64,000 nucleotides of DNA from positions 100,992 to 164,991 of the forward strand of contig RSEH01000083.1 in the NCBI GenBank assembly GCA_006503475.1. The letters run 5' to 3'. Both the position numbers and the translations under genes were made by a program. A model generated the notes under the pieces. The model had not been told where the DNA came from, did not search any database, and saw nothing but the letters and a program-made list of their open reading frames with translations. Origin of the DNA: Stentor roeselii (Eukaryota > Ciliophora > Heterotrichea > Heterotrichida > Stentoridae). Positions 28,419 to 36,843 of the stretch are shown here, piece after piece; position 1 is the stretch's first letter, and the number at the start of each line of letters is the position of its first letter.

Positions 28419-29285
28419 ATGGACCGAATCACTTCAATAGTAGGATTCTGCGCAATGTACTCAAGTATGGCAACAGTAAACATCCTGATCCACACTCCTC
28501 CCGCCGAGTTATCAGACAAAAAGAAATGGGACTACATGGGCCAGCACATTTCTTTAATCCACGCAACATCCGCGGTTCTGATGGGATTTTTTGTGTATTG
28601 TTTAGAAGGCGGTGTGCACTACTCCGAGTCGACGAACTTTTACCACGTTTTAGTTTTATCAGTAAGAACCACTCAGCATTCACTGGGTTACTTTTTTTAC
28701 GACATGATCTTCGCTGAAATATTCAGACTTCATGACTGGGCAATGCGAATTCATCATTGTTGTGTATTAGTCGGCGGGACTATTCTTTACATGGCAGGCT
28801 CTGGAGGGTCCATCGCGATTTGTAAGAGTTAAATAGTGTGTCTTATTATCACGGAAGGAAGCAATCCTTTTATGATGATCAGGAAAATTCTTAGGGCAAA
28901 AGGAATGCAGGATAGCTTCGGGTATAAAGTAGTTGAAGTTGTTTTCGCTGCGTCTTTTGTTGTGTTGAGGACTGTGCCTTGCAGCTTTGTTAATTATAAT
29001 GTTTGGGTCGCTGATTTGAGCTTGATTACCAAACTCGCCATTTCTATCACTTATGCTGTTGGTTTTTTTTGGATTTTTACTATTTTTAACATCGGTGTTA
29101 AACAGATTGATCCGGAAAGTCACTGGGGGAATAAGGCTCGCTCTGCTCTTGGCTTTGTTAAGAAAAATCAAAGTTTTTTTGTACCTGCTGTGTTTGTTTG
29201 GGCTGTTTTGGTACCTTTTTATTGCTCTCAGATTAAGGGGACTGGATTTATCAATGTCAAGATTGGAGAATTTATTGTTATGTAA
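28419..29285 (+). CDS. TLC-domain multi-pass membrane protein
   Basis: 283 aa from two exons (28419-28821, 28837-29285). About six TM helices; the pattern QHISLIHATSAVLMGF, then TQHSLGYFFYDMIF and WAMRIHHCCVLVG matches TRAM-LAG1-CLN8 (TLC) proteins of the TMEM56/TLCD kind. The ceramide synthase motif with paired His and an Asp region is partly echoed (HDWAMRIHH), but the Lag1 signature is not complete, so I call it TLC-domain and not ceramide synthase. It probably acts in membrane lipid handling at the ER or plasma membrane. The splice restores ILCLIITEGSNPFMMIRK. Confidence 0.87.
28822..28836 (+). other. 15-nt intron in the TLC gene
   Basis: GTAAGAGTTAAATAG. It contains an in-frame TAA and TAG; removal fuses the two TLC halves in frame. 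A is at position 10. Confidence 0.93.
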
Positions 29286-29580
29286 GTAGCATTAATTCTA
29301 TTGGAGGATATTTAAAGGGAGGTATTTTATCTTTTTTAGAAATTTTTTGTATGACTTTTGTGATTAGTTGTTTGCTTTATTACGAGATTTAATGGTGAAA
29401 TTGTTAGAAACGGTTAAAACAACAGGTTTTTTTTTTATTAACTTTAAAATTGTAGTTTATGTCCTACTTAACAGTAAATATTCAAAAAGAAAATAAAATA
29501 TTCTAAAAATATTAACTGAGTTAAGTTTTGATCTAACCATCAACAAGGCAACTCTTAAAAAATTCTTTGAAATTATTTAA

Positions 29581-30132
29581 TTAAACTGATTTCCTCGATT
29601 TAACATATTTCCTCCTGACAGTTCCATCCTCAAAGACCCTATCATTAAGATTTTTTATTTCAACTTCAGTCTCAGCATCAAACTGTTTAATATCAACTTG
29701 GAATAAACTAAAACATTTATTAAGCCGATTCAAAAACTCCTGATCTTTTTGATCAACACAAACATCGCAATCAAAAACCGGCATAGTCTGAATTTCCAGG
29801 CAAATCTGCTCGAAAATCAATTTTATTTCCTTTTTTTCACTTTTCGAATAGCTTGAGTCTTCTAAGCACAAGTCCATCTTCGAAATAAAGACTTGAATTT
29901 CTCTTAGTTTGTTTTGAATGCAAAGTTTTTTCGCTTTCAAAAGGCAAACCCATGACTTTTGGTGGTTTATCAAATAAGTTTCGATTTGCGTGTTGCAATT
30001 GAGAATTATTTTGTGTAAAAAGAACAGAAGTGATATTAACTCTTGTCTTTGGGCACTCAGGTCTTTTGCGAGCGTTATTGTTTGGATTGATGCTTTTGCC
30101 TGGATTGAACTTCGAATAGAGCAGCATCCCAT
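29581..30132 (-). CDS. Predicted N-myristoylated helical protein, 183 aa
   Basis: Not recognised as a family. The N-terminus MGCCSIRSS has Gly2 and Cys3/Cys4, a strong pattern for myristoylation plus double palmitoylation, so membrane attachment is likely. The rest is predicted mostly alpha-helical with regular Leu/Ile spacing and several Cys (CDVCV). A distant relation to myristoylated ESCRT-III (CHMP6-like) proteins is imaginable, but I cannot support it. The spacer upstream (30133-30510) is G/T-rich on + (17 G versus 2 C in 30181-30240), consistent with a minus-strand gene start here. Confidence 0.72.
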   Translation of the reverse strand: MGCCSIRSSIQAKASIQTITLAKDLSAQRQELISLLFFLHKIILNCNTQIETYLINHQKSWVCLLKAKKLCIQNKLREIQVFISKMDLCLEDSSYSKSEKKEIKLIFEQICLEIQTMPVFDCDVCVDQKDQEFLNRLNKCFSLFQVDIKQFDAETEVEIKNLNDRVFEDGTVRRKYVKSRKSV

Positions 30133-30510
30133 TTTTCTGTGGGAATATAAGATTAGAGAATGGAATTAGTTTGAGCTATTGAAGGATTAATGTTTTATGG
30201 ACTTTTAGGAAAATTGGTGTATGAATGGTCTTTGAGGATTTATTGGTTTGGAAGTAATGAGAATTTAGATGTTTTATTTTGGTATTGAGCAGGAATGATT
30301 TAAGGAATTTTCTGGGTATTTGTTTTGTTGGTTTTATTTGATTCTTTGGAGAGAATCACTTAATGAAAATCAATAGGATTAATTAAGTCTATATTATTCA
30401 AAAATAGAGTCGTCATACAAAGAAAGTATTATTTTGATAATATTTCTCAAAAAAAATCAAAAACTTTAATATAATATTTCTTACAAGCAATAAAACTATT
30501 TGCAAAGTTT
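30133..30510. promoter_or_regulatory. Divergent intergenic region
   Basis: A 378-bp spacer between divergent genes. Its left 200 bp carry the G/T bias expected upstream of the minus-strand gene; the right part is plain AT. No discrete element recognised. Confidence 0.5.
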
Positions 30511-31752
30511 ATGGCTCGATTCGCAAATACCCAAAAAATAGGATCAAGAATTATACTTGATTTTAATAAACAAGAAAAACAGACAAAAAACCATCCCAGA
30601 CCAGTGAGCCATTGCGGTACTTCAAAATCCGAAAAAGAAAAAACCCATTTTCAATTTACTCCAAAAAATCCCCCAAGTACCTCAATTCCTTCAAAATCAT
30701 TTTCAGGCACTAAAAACGCTACATTAAATGATTCTAAAATAACCGATAAGAGTTTGAATGCAGCCTTGGGAAGTATTTTCGGCGCCTTCATCGGAGACGC
30801 TCTCGGTTCAGTCTTAGAGTTTCGAGAATCAGTGACCACTAATGACGTCAAGCACGCCCTGGCAATGAACCAAAGAGGTTACTTCAACAACGGGCCTGGT
30901 CAGGTCACAGACGACTCAGAACTTGCCATGTGTCAATTGAACGGTCTTCTAAGAATGGAAAAAGGAAAATTCGACCCTAATAAAATCGCTTTTTTCTATA
31001 AAGAGTGGATAAAGTCCCAACCTTTCGACATCGGAATAACAACGAGAAAAGCATTTTCAAAGTTATTAAAAGTCGATGATCATGAATGGCTTGCTGCGAC
31101 TGTTCAAGACTTTGTTGAAGCTTCTAAATTCGGGTCTTTAAGTAATGGAAGTCTTATGAGAGCTACACCTTTAGCAGTTTATTGCAGAAATCTTAACGAC
31201 TTCCAGATGAGGGAGGTAGTTAGACAAGATGTTAGCATGACCCATTCGGATATTATTATTAAAGACGCTGTTTTGTTGTATGTCATGTGTATTTCTAAAA
31301 TTATCAATGACCCTGATAATCTTGACATTGCATTGGAATATGTTAGACATTATGCAAATTTACATGTTTTTTCTCAGGCTAGGGAATGGCTTGAAATTTC
31401 AGTTCAGGATTTAGAAAAGGTCGGAGCTGAAAAAAATATTGGATTTGCTAGGATTGGCTTTCATCATGCTTTTAGAGAATTCAAGAAAGTGTTAGATGAA
31501 CCTAGATTTAATGGAGATACTTTTCCACACGCTATTAGTAATATTTTGACCCTTGGAGGAGATACGGATACGAATGCTGCTATTGTTGGAGGACTTATTG
31601 GTGCATGTGTGGGGTATAACAATTTACCTGTTGATTGGAAAAGAAAAGTGGAAGGCATATATGATCAAGTGTCTTGGATTCAAAGGCCTGACTTTTTAGA
31701 TCAAAGGAAAGTTAAGGAAAATGTTATTCAACTTTTTAATAAAACAGACTAA
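30511..31752 (+). CDS. ADP-ribosylglycohydrolase family protein
   Basis: 413 aa. The enzyme family removes ADP-ribose from proteins or DNA, reversing PARP or ART marks. An N-terminal tail of about 85 residues is polar and probably disordered. The catalytic domain begins SIFGAFIGDALGS and carries the metal-binding TDDSE motif (Thr133, Asp134, Asp135) and the C-terminal GGDTDTNAAIVGGLIGA block (Asp351, Asp353), so both Mg-binding halves are intact. Subclass (ARH1/ARH3 or a bacterial-type DraG) cannot be set by eye. No signal peptide. Confidence 0.93.
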   Translation: MARFANTQKIGSRIILDFNKQEKQTKNHPRPVSHCGTSKSEKEKTHFQFTPKNPPSTSIPSKSFSGTKNATLNDSKITDKSLNAALGSIFGAFIGDALGSVLEFRESVTTNDVKHALAMNQRGYFNNGPGQVTDDSELAMCQLNGLLRMEKGKFDPNKIAFFYKEWIKSQPFDIGITTRKAFSKLLKVDDHEWLAATVQDFVEASKFGSLSNGSLMRATPLAVYCRNLNDFQMREVVRQDVSMTHSDIIIKDAVLLYVMCISKIINDPDNLDIALEYVRHYANLHVFSQAREWLEISVQDLEKVGAEKNIGFARIGFHHAFREFKKVLDEPRFNGDTFPHAISNILTLGGDTDTNAAIVGGLIGACVGYNNLPVDWKRKVEGIYDQVSWIQRPDFLDQRKVKENVIQLFNKTD

Positions 31753-32036
31753 ATCGTCAATTAAATTATTAAAATAGTTGAAGAATATTTTAAAACTAAA
31801 GGTATTAGTTCATATTATATAATCAAAGTTTTCATCTAGATATTTTTTTGGTAGAAACATCGATTTTAGTCTTAATTTAAACATGTTGAGGAGTATAAAG
31901 TTAATTCTTTATATATCTAATGATATTATATAATAAAATATCTGGATATGCTTCAAAATAACCAGATTAAGTTTTTCAATGTTTAAATTTTATCTATCAA
32001 AATTTCTCTAAAAAGGATTTCTGATCATATGTTATA

Positions 32037-32456
32037 ATGGCTAGGCTTGGATATATCTGTGTGTTAGGATTTCTTTTGTTTTCAACAGTGAAAGCTGGCC
32101 ACTGTGTTGATGAAACAAACAACTTCATTGTAACCAACTTCGAGATAGTTGAATCCGCGTCATTCCCAGGACAGGCAATGGCAACGATATCAGGTTACTT
32201 CGAAGGCCGTCAATACGTGAACTACGCGATGTTAGACTACACCCTAGACGGTGACAACTGGATGAGATCACAGTTAATAAGCCACGAAGAATTCGAAAAA
32301 GACCATATATCCCATTTCACATTTAATCTATCAATAGACCAATCAGTAACAAGCCAAGCGCAAGGAGTGTTCAGTGTAGTCGAAGACACGAACACAGTAT
32401 GGTGCGATCTTGTTAAATTCTCAAGTGGTTACTCAAGACGTCGACTAGTTAGTTAA
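32037..32456 (+). CDS. Small secreted protein, 139 aa
   Basis: Signal peptide at about 1-20 (LGYICVLGFLLFSTVKA) followed by a mature protein of about 119 residues rich in beta-strand-like sequence, with two Cys (HCVDE near the start and WCDLV near the end) that could form one disulfide. It recalls the size and layout of ML/NPC2-like lipid-binding proteins, but the middle Cys pair of that family is missing, so I leave it unassigned. It ends with a basic tail (SRRRLVS). It precedes the SmE gene by 38 bp. Confidence 0.75.
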   Translation: MARLGYICVLGFLLFSTVKAGHCVDETNNFIVTNFEIVESASFPGQAMATISGYFEGRQYVNYAMLDYTLDGDNWMRSQLISHEEFEKDHISHFTFNLSIDQSVTSQAQGVFSVVEDTNTVWCDLVKFSSGYSRRRLVS

Positions 32457-32494
32457 TCAAATAACTTTAAACCCTCAAAAAGACTCTAATAAAC

Positions 32495-32779
32495 ATGGAT
32501 TTCGGCAAAATGGGAAAAAGAGCTCAAACTATGATGAAGCCGCTGGTAATCCTTATTTAGGGTCTTTTGTTTTCCTTTCTTCGAACTGGAAAATCTGTTG
32601 AAATCTGGCTTTATGAAAACACTGATATTCGCATTGAAGGTGTTATCAAAGGATTCGATGAATATATGAACCTTGTTTTGGAAGACGCCGTCGAAGTCAG
32701 CACAAAAAAAAGTGGAAGGAAGCCGATTGGGACTATTTTGTTGAAAGGTGATAATTTAGCCTTAGTTAAACAAGCTTAA
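32495..32779 (+). CDS. SNRPE: Small nuclear ribonucleoprotein SmE
   Basis: 89 aa from two exons (32495-32545 and 32561-32779). Sm1 motif (SVEIWLYENTDIRIEGVIKGFDEYMNLVLEDA) and Sm2 motif (GTILLKGDNLALV) are both complete and in SmE order; the N-terminal helix ends with PLGLLFSFLRTGK. SmE is a core ring subunit of U1, U2, U4 and U5 snRNPs, so it belongs to the machinery that removes the 15-nt introns seen here. Its stop codon lies one base from the stop codon of the convergent Skp1-like gene. Confidence 0.96.
32546..32560 (+). other. 15-nt intron in the SmE gene
   Basis: GTAATCCTTATTTAG. Splicing joins MMKPL to GLLFSFLRTGK. A is at position 10. Confidence 0.93.
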
Positions 32780-32780
32780 T

Positions 32781-33185
32781 TTAGTCTTTTATGTTGAACA
32801 TCTTTTGGATCTGCTCACATGAGGACTCTCTGATTAATGACGCGAGTTTTGCTGTACATAGGTCGAGTAATGACTGGATTTTTAACAATTCACTTGCTTC
32901 TGTTAACTCGAGAAGTAAATCGGTTTCTAACTCGATAAAGGCGAAGTCCCATGCAGGGATCACGTCTTGTAAGGATCCACTTGGTAATGGCTTTGGAATT
33001 GATGAGGGAGGAGAAATTTCGTAGTGTTTACAAAATTCAAGAACTTTTTCTAGGGTTGATGATCTTATTGGAAGTTTTAATGGGTCGGGTTGGCCTGATA
33101 AAAACAACTTACTCATACTCTTAAGCTCAGGTGTGACCTCAAAAGCAATATTTTCAGAACTCACCAAATTACCCCCAGCCGACAT
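32781..33185 (-). CDS. Skp1-like protein, short C-terminus
   Basis: 134 aa. Skp1 links cullin 1 to F-box proteins in SCF ubiquitin ligases. The POZ-like fold is recognisable (LPIRSSTLEKVLEFCKHYE, then WDFAFIELETDLLLELTEAS, LLDLCTAKLASLI), and the frame ends IQKMFNIKD. Typical Skp1 proteins are about 160 aa and continue with roughly 20 more residues that form the last helices holding the F-box. No intron donor near the end could restore them. It may be a specialised paralogue that binds cullin but not ordinary F-boxes. N-terminus also diverged (MSAGGNLVSSENIAFEV). Confidence 0.88.
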   Translation of the reverse strand: MSAGGNLVSSENIAFEVTPELKSMSKLFLSGQPDPLKLPIRSSTLEKVLEFCKHYEISPPSSIPKPLPSGSLQDVIPAWDFAFIELETDLLLELTEASELLKIQSLLDLCTAKLASLIRESSCEQIQKMFNIKD

Positions 33186-33273
33186 TTATTTAATAGATTT
33201 TTTCGAAAACCCTATCAACTCCAATTCCAAACCCCAACTACCAAATTATATTACTAAGATAATCCAGATGATA

Positions 33274-33750
33274 TCACGAATCACCAAATGAAAAATCAAC
33301 AACCTTATCATCAAAAGTGACTTTTTTAGTAGATCTATTTCCAATAACATCAGCTCTAGGTCTTTCTTCAATTTTTTCCCTTTTCTTACAAGTCTTAATA
33401 TGCAAGTCAATAAATCTATCATCTTTCTCCGAATACAAACTCGGAAAACAACTCTTGTTTTTTGTTTCCCTGTTCAAAGCAAACGAATTTTCAGGCATTT
33501 TCAATGAAACCGAGGTCGCTTCAGGGTTGCGAGTGATGCATTTTTTGTTAGTTTTCAAGGTAATAGGCTTTAATTTACCTGCAACTCCTTTAGTCAGGAA
33601 ATGAAAAGGGTCTGATTGAATTAAATTTATATTCCCTAATTCAAAGTCAAAACACCTGCTTTTTTCTCTTGGCGTTAAAAACTTTATCTGTCTTGGGTGG
33701 TCGGGGGAAGTGATGCTTGTCCTAACCCTAAGGTCGCGAGAACTTAGCAT
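33274..33750 (-). CDS. Hypothetical protein with RVxF-like motif, 158 aa
   Basis: Not recognised. Basic, Ser/Lys/Arg-rich, no TM. Near the C-terminus the sequence STKKVTFDDKVVDFSFGD contains KKVTF, which fits the protein phosphatase 1 docking consensus (basic-x-V-x-F), with acidic residues downstream. A PP1 regulator or structural protein is possible, but the short motif alone is weak evidence. Upstream DNA (33751 onward) is G/T-rich on +, as expected for a minus-strand gene. Confidence 0.65.
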   Translation of the reverse strand: MLSSRDLRVRTSITSPDHPRQIKFLTPREKSRCFDFELGNINLIQSDPFHFLTKGVAGKLKPITLKTNKKCITRNPEATSVSLKMPENSFALNRETKNKSCFPSLYSEKDDRFIDLHIKTCKKREKIEERPRADVIGNRSTKKVTFDDKVVDFSFGDS

Positions 33751-34074
33751 TTTTATATTTCTTATTAAATATCACTTGATAGGTCTAAAGTCATTTAAGG
33801 ATTTAGACAATTTGAATTTTTGATTTAAATTATAACAGGCTTCTCAAAGATTTTATCGAAAAAAATGCTTTTTGTTTCATGGAACTCTTTGAGGTTCGAG
33901 GTTTTTAAGTTATGGAATTTTGGAGACTGTTCAATTGAGAAGAAGGGTTTTTGAAGTGGTTTCTGAATTTGAGGTATAAGAGATGGTGAAAGATTCACTT
34001 AGGAAATAAGTGAGGGACTTTGATATTAAAGGAGTTACCTTGTTTATCACTAAGAGGGATGCTTTATTAGAATT
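33751..34074. other. Spacer between two minus-strand genes
   Basis: 324 bp, G/T-rich on the + strand, especially 33880-34020, consistent with the upstream region of the minus-strand gene to its left. No ORF or element recognised. Confidence 0.5.
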
Positions 34075-34890
34075 CTAGTTAGCTTTCTTGTACTTTTCCA
34101 AAAAAATCTGAGGAAAACCTACTTTTCCTTTCCCTTTGCCAATGCGATTGTGAAAGTCATTGATATCCTTCATACATTCTCGTATTTCCTTATGAGTATA
34201 AACTTCATTTCCTGACTTTTCTTCTCTTTTACTAAAAGTAAAAGTTCTAGCTTCCTGATTTGAAGGAAAAGGAAAAGGACTGCAAATTTTACTTCCAGGG
34301 ATTCTTGCTGATTTAGGAAGGACTGACTTCCCACCTTCCAATATTCCTGCTTTAAGCAATCCACAAGAGTCGATGTAATCTTCTGCGAATCCTTTTCTCA
34401 TCATCTTCGGTTGAGCCAACGAGTTAATTCGAGCAGAGACAGTCCAACTCTGATGTTTTCTTAAATTGACAGTGATAAGGCCAGACCTACTTTGCAAGTT
34501 TTCCATTTTCAACTTGCGGTTTTTCCCTGCAGTCAACAAATTATTCCGAAATTGATTCAAAAGTTGATTTTTTTTTTTTTCTTCTCTTTCTTCTTCAGCT
34601 AATTTAAAAGAAATGCGTTTCAAGGCTTCTTCGTCATTTTTGAGAACCTGGTCACTTACAAAGAGCTTCAAGCGAGTTTCAGGAAGGTCGTTTAAGTTCC
34701 TCATGAATAAATCGTTTTTATCACATAAGGGTCTTGACCCTGGGTCTTTGAAGGTGCTGAAGGTTTTTTTGAGGATCGGATTCGGATAAGGACTTGAAAA
34801 TGTTTGACTAAAGAGCTGAGTTGATTGAAGGTTAGATGCTTGACTTAAGGACTTGTGTAGAGAAGAGTTGATCTGGTGAGAAGACGTCAT
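34075..34890 (-). CDS. Hypothetical basic protein, 271 aa
   Basis: Not recognised. Ser/Gln/Lys-rich N-terminus, a predicted short coiled coil around residues 85-125 (ALKRISFKLAEEEREEKKKN), and Lys/Pro-rich remainder ending EKYKKAN. No membrane segment. The long open frame and the tight divergent pairing with the RPA2-like gene (8 bp between start codons) support a true gene. It may be a ciliate-specific cytoskeletal protein, but nothing in the sequence fixes that. Confidence 0.7.
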   Translation of the reverse strand: MTSSHQINSSLHKSLSQASNLQSTQLFSQTFSSPYPNPILKKTFSTFKDPGSRPLCDKNDLFMRNLNDLPETRLKLFVSDQVLKNDEEALKRISFKLAEEEREEKKKNQLLNQFRNNLLTAGKNRKLKMENLQSRSGLITVNLRKHQSWTVSARINSLAQPKMMRKGFAEDYIDSCGLLKAGILEGGKSVLPKSARIPGSKICSPFPFPSNQEARTFTFSKREEKSGNEVYTHKEIRECMKDINDFHNRIGKGKGKVGFPQIFLEKYKKAN

Positions 34891-34898
34891 TATTTATT
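34891..34898. promoter_or_regulatory. 8-bp divergent start-to-start spacer
   Basis: Only tatttatt separates the divergent start codons. If both starts are right, promoters and leaders overlap the opposite gene's coding DNA. The next in-frame Met of the RPA2-like gene is 14 residues in, which would lose part of the conserved N-terminus. Confidence 0.5.
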
Positions 34899-35501
34899 AT
34901 GGAAATTAAGATATCTAGTTACTCTGAAGTTTATCTTCCAATGCTTGCTAAACATTTTCTGATCTTTTCTAAGAAGAGCGGAATGTTCGCTGATCTTAAA
35001 ATAAAACACGTTTTTTTATGTGGAAAAATTTTAGGAATTGAAGAAGGAAAGTTTTTTGCTAGGATATTAATTGAAGATCATACTGGAATTGTAAGTTTTT
35101 TGATGTATACTTTGACGGCTAGTAAGAAATTTTCTGGATTTTCTGAAGATGTTGTGTTTGGAGAGTATGCTAAAGCTTATTGCTTGACTAGGGTTGAAGA
35201 GGATGGAGTTACTCTGGTTTTGAAATATATTGTGAAAGTTAATGAAAGAGCTGAAGTGAATAACTTTATTGCTGAAGTGATGATTCATCATATTAAAGCC
35301 TGTGGGTTTAGGCTTAGTCATTTAGTATTGAAAGAACTTTCTGATGCACCAGCAAACGGTTTAAGTTCAAAAGAAATCCAAAGTAAACTAAGTTCCTATT
35401 ACTCACTTTACCACATCGAAAAGGTAATCCTAGAGCTAACAGAAGAAGGCCAAGTGACAATAGGAGATGATTTCAATAAATATATCTTATCCCATTCTTA
35501 A
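34899..35501 (+). CDS. Replication protein A 32-kDa-like subunit
   Basis: 200 aa. An OB fold at about 30-115 (FADLKIKHVFLCGKILGIEE, then ARILIEDHTGIVSFLMY) and a C-terminal winged-helix domain at about 140-200 (GLSSKEIQSKLSSYYSLYHIEKVILELTEEGQVTI) give the RPA2 layout. RPA is the trimeric single-strand DNA-binding factor of replication and repair. The usual phosphorylated Ser/Thr-rich N-terminal tail is missing or very short. Base composition resets from G/T- to A/C-rich at about 35345, which coincides with the linker before the winged helix. Convergent with the next gene, 3 bp apart. Confidence 0.85.
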   Translation: MEIKISSYSEVYLPMLAKHFLIFSKKSGMFADLKIKHVFLCGKILGIEEGKFFARILIEDHTGIVSFLMYTLTASKKFSGFSEDVVFGEYAKAYCLTRVEEDGVTLVLKYIVKVNERAEVNNFIAEVMIHHIKACGFRLSHLVLKELSDAPANGLSSKEIQSKLSSYYSLYHIEKVILELTEEGQVTIGDDFNKYILSHS

Positions 35502-35504
35502 ATT

Positions 35505-36206
35505 TTAATTGTTAATAGTGAATCCCCAGTTAACTTCAGAGTTTTCACCGAGTTTCTGAAGACTACCCTGATATTCACTCAATTCCTTTCCCTGAGGAGT
35601 TTTTCCCTCAACAATCTCTCTCAAAACCATTCCAAATTCATTAAAAAGTCCTAAAAACATCTGAATATCACAAACAGGAACTTTTGCATTTGATTGTGTT
35701 TCATCAGACATATAAACAATATAAGCCTTACATCCAACCCTCGCAATCGCCACCTGTACAGGATCCATAAAAACTCCTTCAAAAATATCATAAATCTGCA
35801 TATTATCAAAGAAAGTAACAGCAACATTGAAATCTCTAGAAAACTGTTTAATATCCTTCAAATTTCTTCCCACAAACCTTTTCGCGAATAGAATAATTTC
35901 GACTTTCAACTCCGAAAATTCTTTCGAAGAAAAGAAATTTTTTCCTAAGGGACCTTTGAAGTCTCTATAAATAAAGTTGAGAAGTTTTGGGAACTTGTCT
36001 TGATTATTGATCAATCTTTTTAAGGATTACATTGTTTTTAAGAATAATAAGTTGCTTGAGTTGGTCGAAGTGAAAATTGATTCGAAGTAAGACAAGGCCA
36101 AGACCTCTTCAACTGAAGAGTATTGAAACTCTCGAATGACGTTAAATCCTCTGTAGAGTAAAAAATGACTGGAAGGGTCTTCAGAGTTAATTGACAGCAA
36201 ATTCAT
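35505..36206 (-). CDS. Hypothetical protein, 228 aa, two exons
   Basis: I extend this gene beyond the obvious frame (35505-36014): exon 1 is 36031-36206, starting MNLLSINSEDPSSHF, and a 15-nt intron leads in frame into exon 2 (LFLKTILINNQDKFPKLL). The result, 687 nt of continuous coding sequence, looks globular (mixed Phe/Leu/Val core with charged surface, several Cys). I do not recognise the family. An otubain-like cysteine protease crossed my mind because of size, but no catalytic Cys motif stands out. Divergent from the next gene, 40 bp between starts. Confidence 0.7.
36016..36030 (-). other. Probable 15-nt intron with AAG acceptor
   Basis: Coding-strand GTAATCCTTAAAAAG. It has the right length and the invariant A at position 10, and its first ten bases are identical to the SmE intron. 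The acceptor AAG differs from the usual TAG. Confidence 0.75.
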
Positions 36207-36246
36207 GAATGTCTATATATTATAAGAGATTTTCATTGAAGTATAA

Positions 36247-36843
36247 ATGAACTTTAAAGAAAATGAATGTTTGGATGACTTGAGGAAAGAATCTGAACTT
36301 CACACTTATAACTTTAAAACTTCGAGTGAAGTTATAAGGCCGAATGAAAACTCTGAACTTATATTAGGATGGGATGAAGAAGCCTCTTTGAAACAACTGG
36401 CTAGACAAAAGACTACAAATTCTTCAGTTAGAGAAAAAACAATTATGAGGGCAAGAACTCCTGTCACGCAAATCTTCATCAAAATCAAACCGAAAAGTAG
36501 GGAAAACACTTTTAATTGCAATCGAAAACATCTTAATTATGTCAACCTTACAAATGGATCTTTAAATATTAGAGAAAATTCTTCGGAATATGCTTCGAGG
36601 TATTTTTCTAGGTTTAAAAGAAGGTCTAATATTCAAAAAATGTTTACCTTGAATAAGAAACAAAATGAGTTTACGAAGGAAAATTTACAGAAAAATATTG
36701 TGATTAACAGTGTTTTGGCTATGAATGATAGAAAATGTAAGGCGAAAGTAAGCTTTTTAAAAAGTAACTCGCCTTTAGGAATGAAAAAATTTAGTGATTT
36801 TGAAAGTTCTTTAAGAAGAACTAGAGAGTTTATGGTATATTAA
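36247..36843 (+). CDS. Hypothetical basic protein, 198 aa
   Basis: Not recognised. Asn/Lys/Arg/Ser-rich with no TM or recognisable fold; strongly basic overall. It may be a DNA- or microtubule-binding structural protein, but this is unsupported. The 198 open codons in AT-rich sequence and the close divergent neighbour favour coding. Confidence 0.62.
   Translation: MNFKENECLDDLRKESELHTYNFKTSSEVIRPNENSELILGWDEEASLKQLARQKTTNSSVREKTIMRARTPVTQIFIKIKPKSRENTFNCNRKHLNYVNLTNGSLNIRENSSEYASRYFSRFKRRSNIQKMFTLNKKQNEFTKENLQKNIVINSVLAMNDRKCKAKVSFLKSNSPLGMKKFSDFESSLRRTREFMVY

Noticed and set aside
28403-28519. Longer start (28519) for the aromatic-x-Pro protein
   Set aside because: It would overlap the conserved N-terminus of the divergent TLC gene, and the added residues are simply the antisense of that coding sequence.
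28419-28832. Separate 137-aa membrane protein and a second 149-aa protein at 28836
   Set aside because: A 15-nt intron joins them into one TLC-domain protein in frame.
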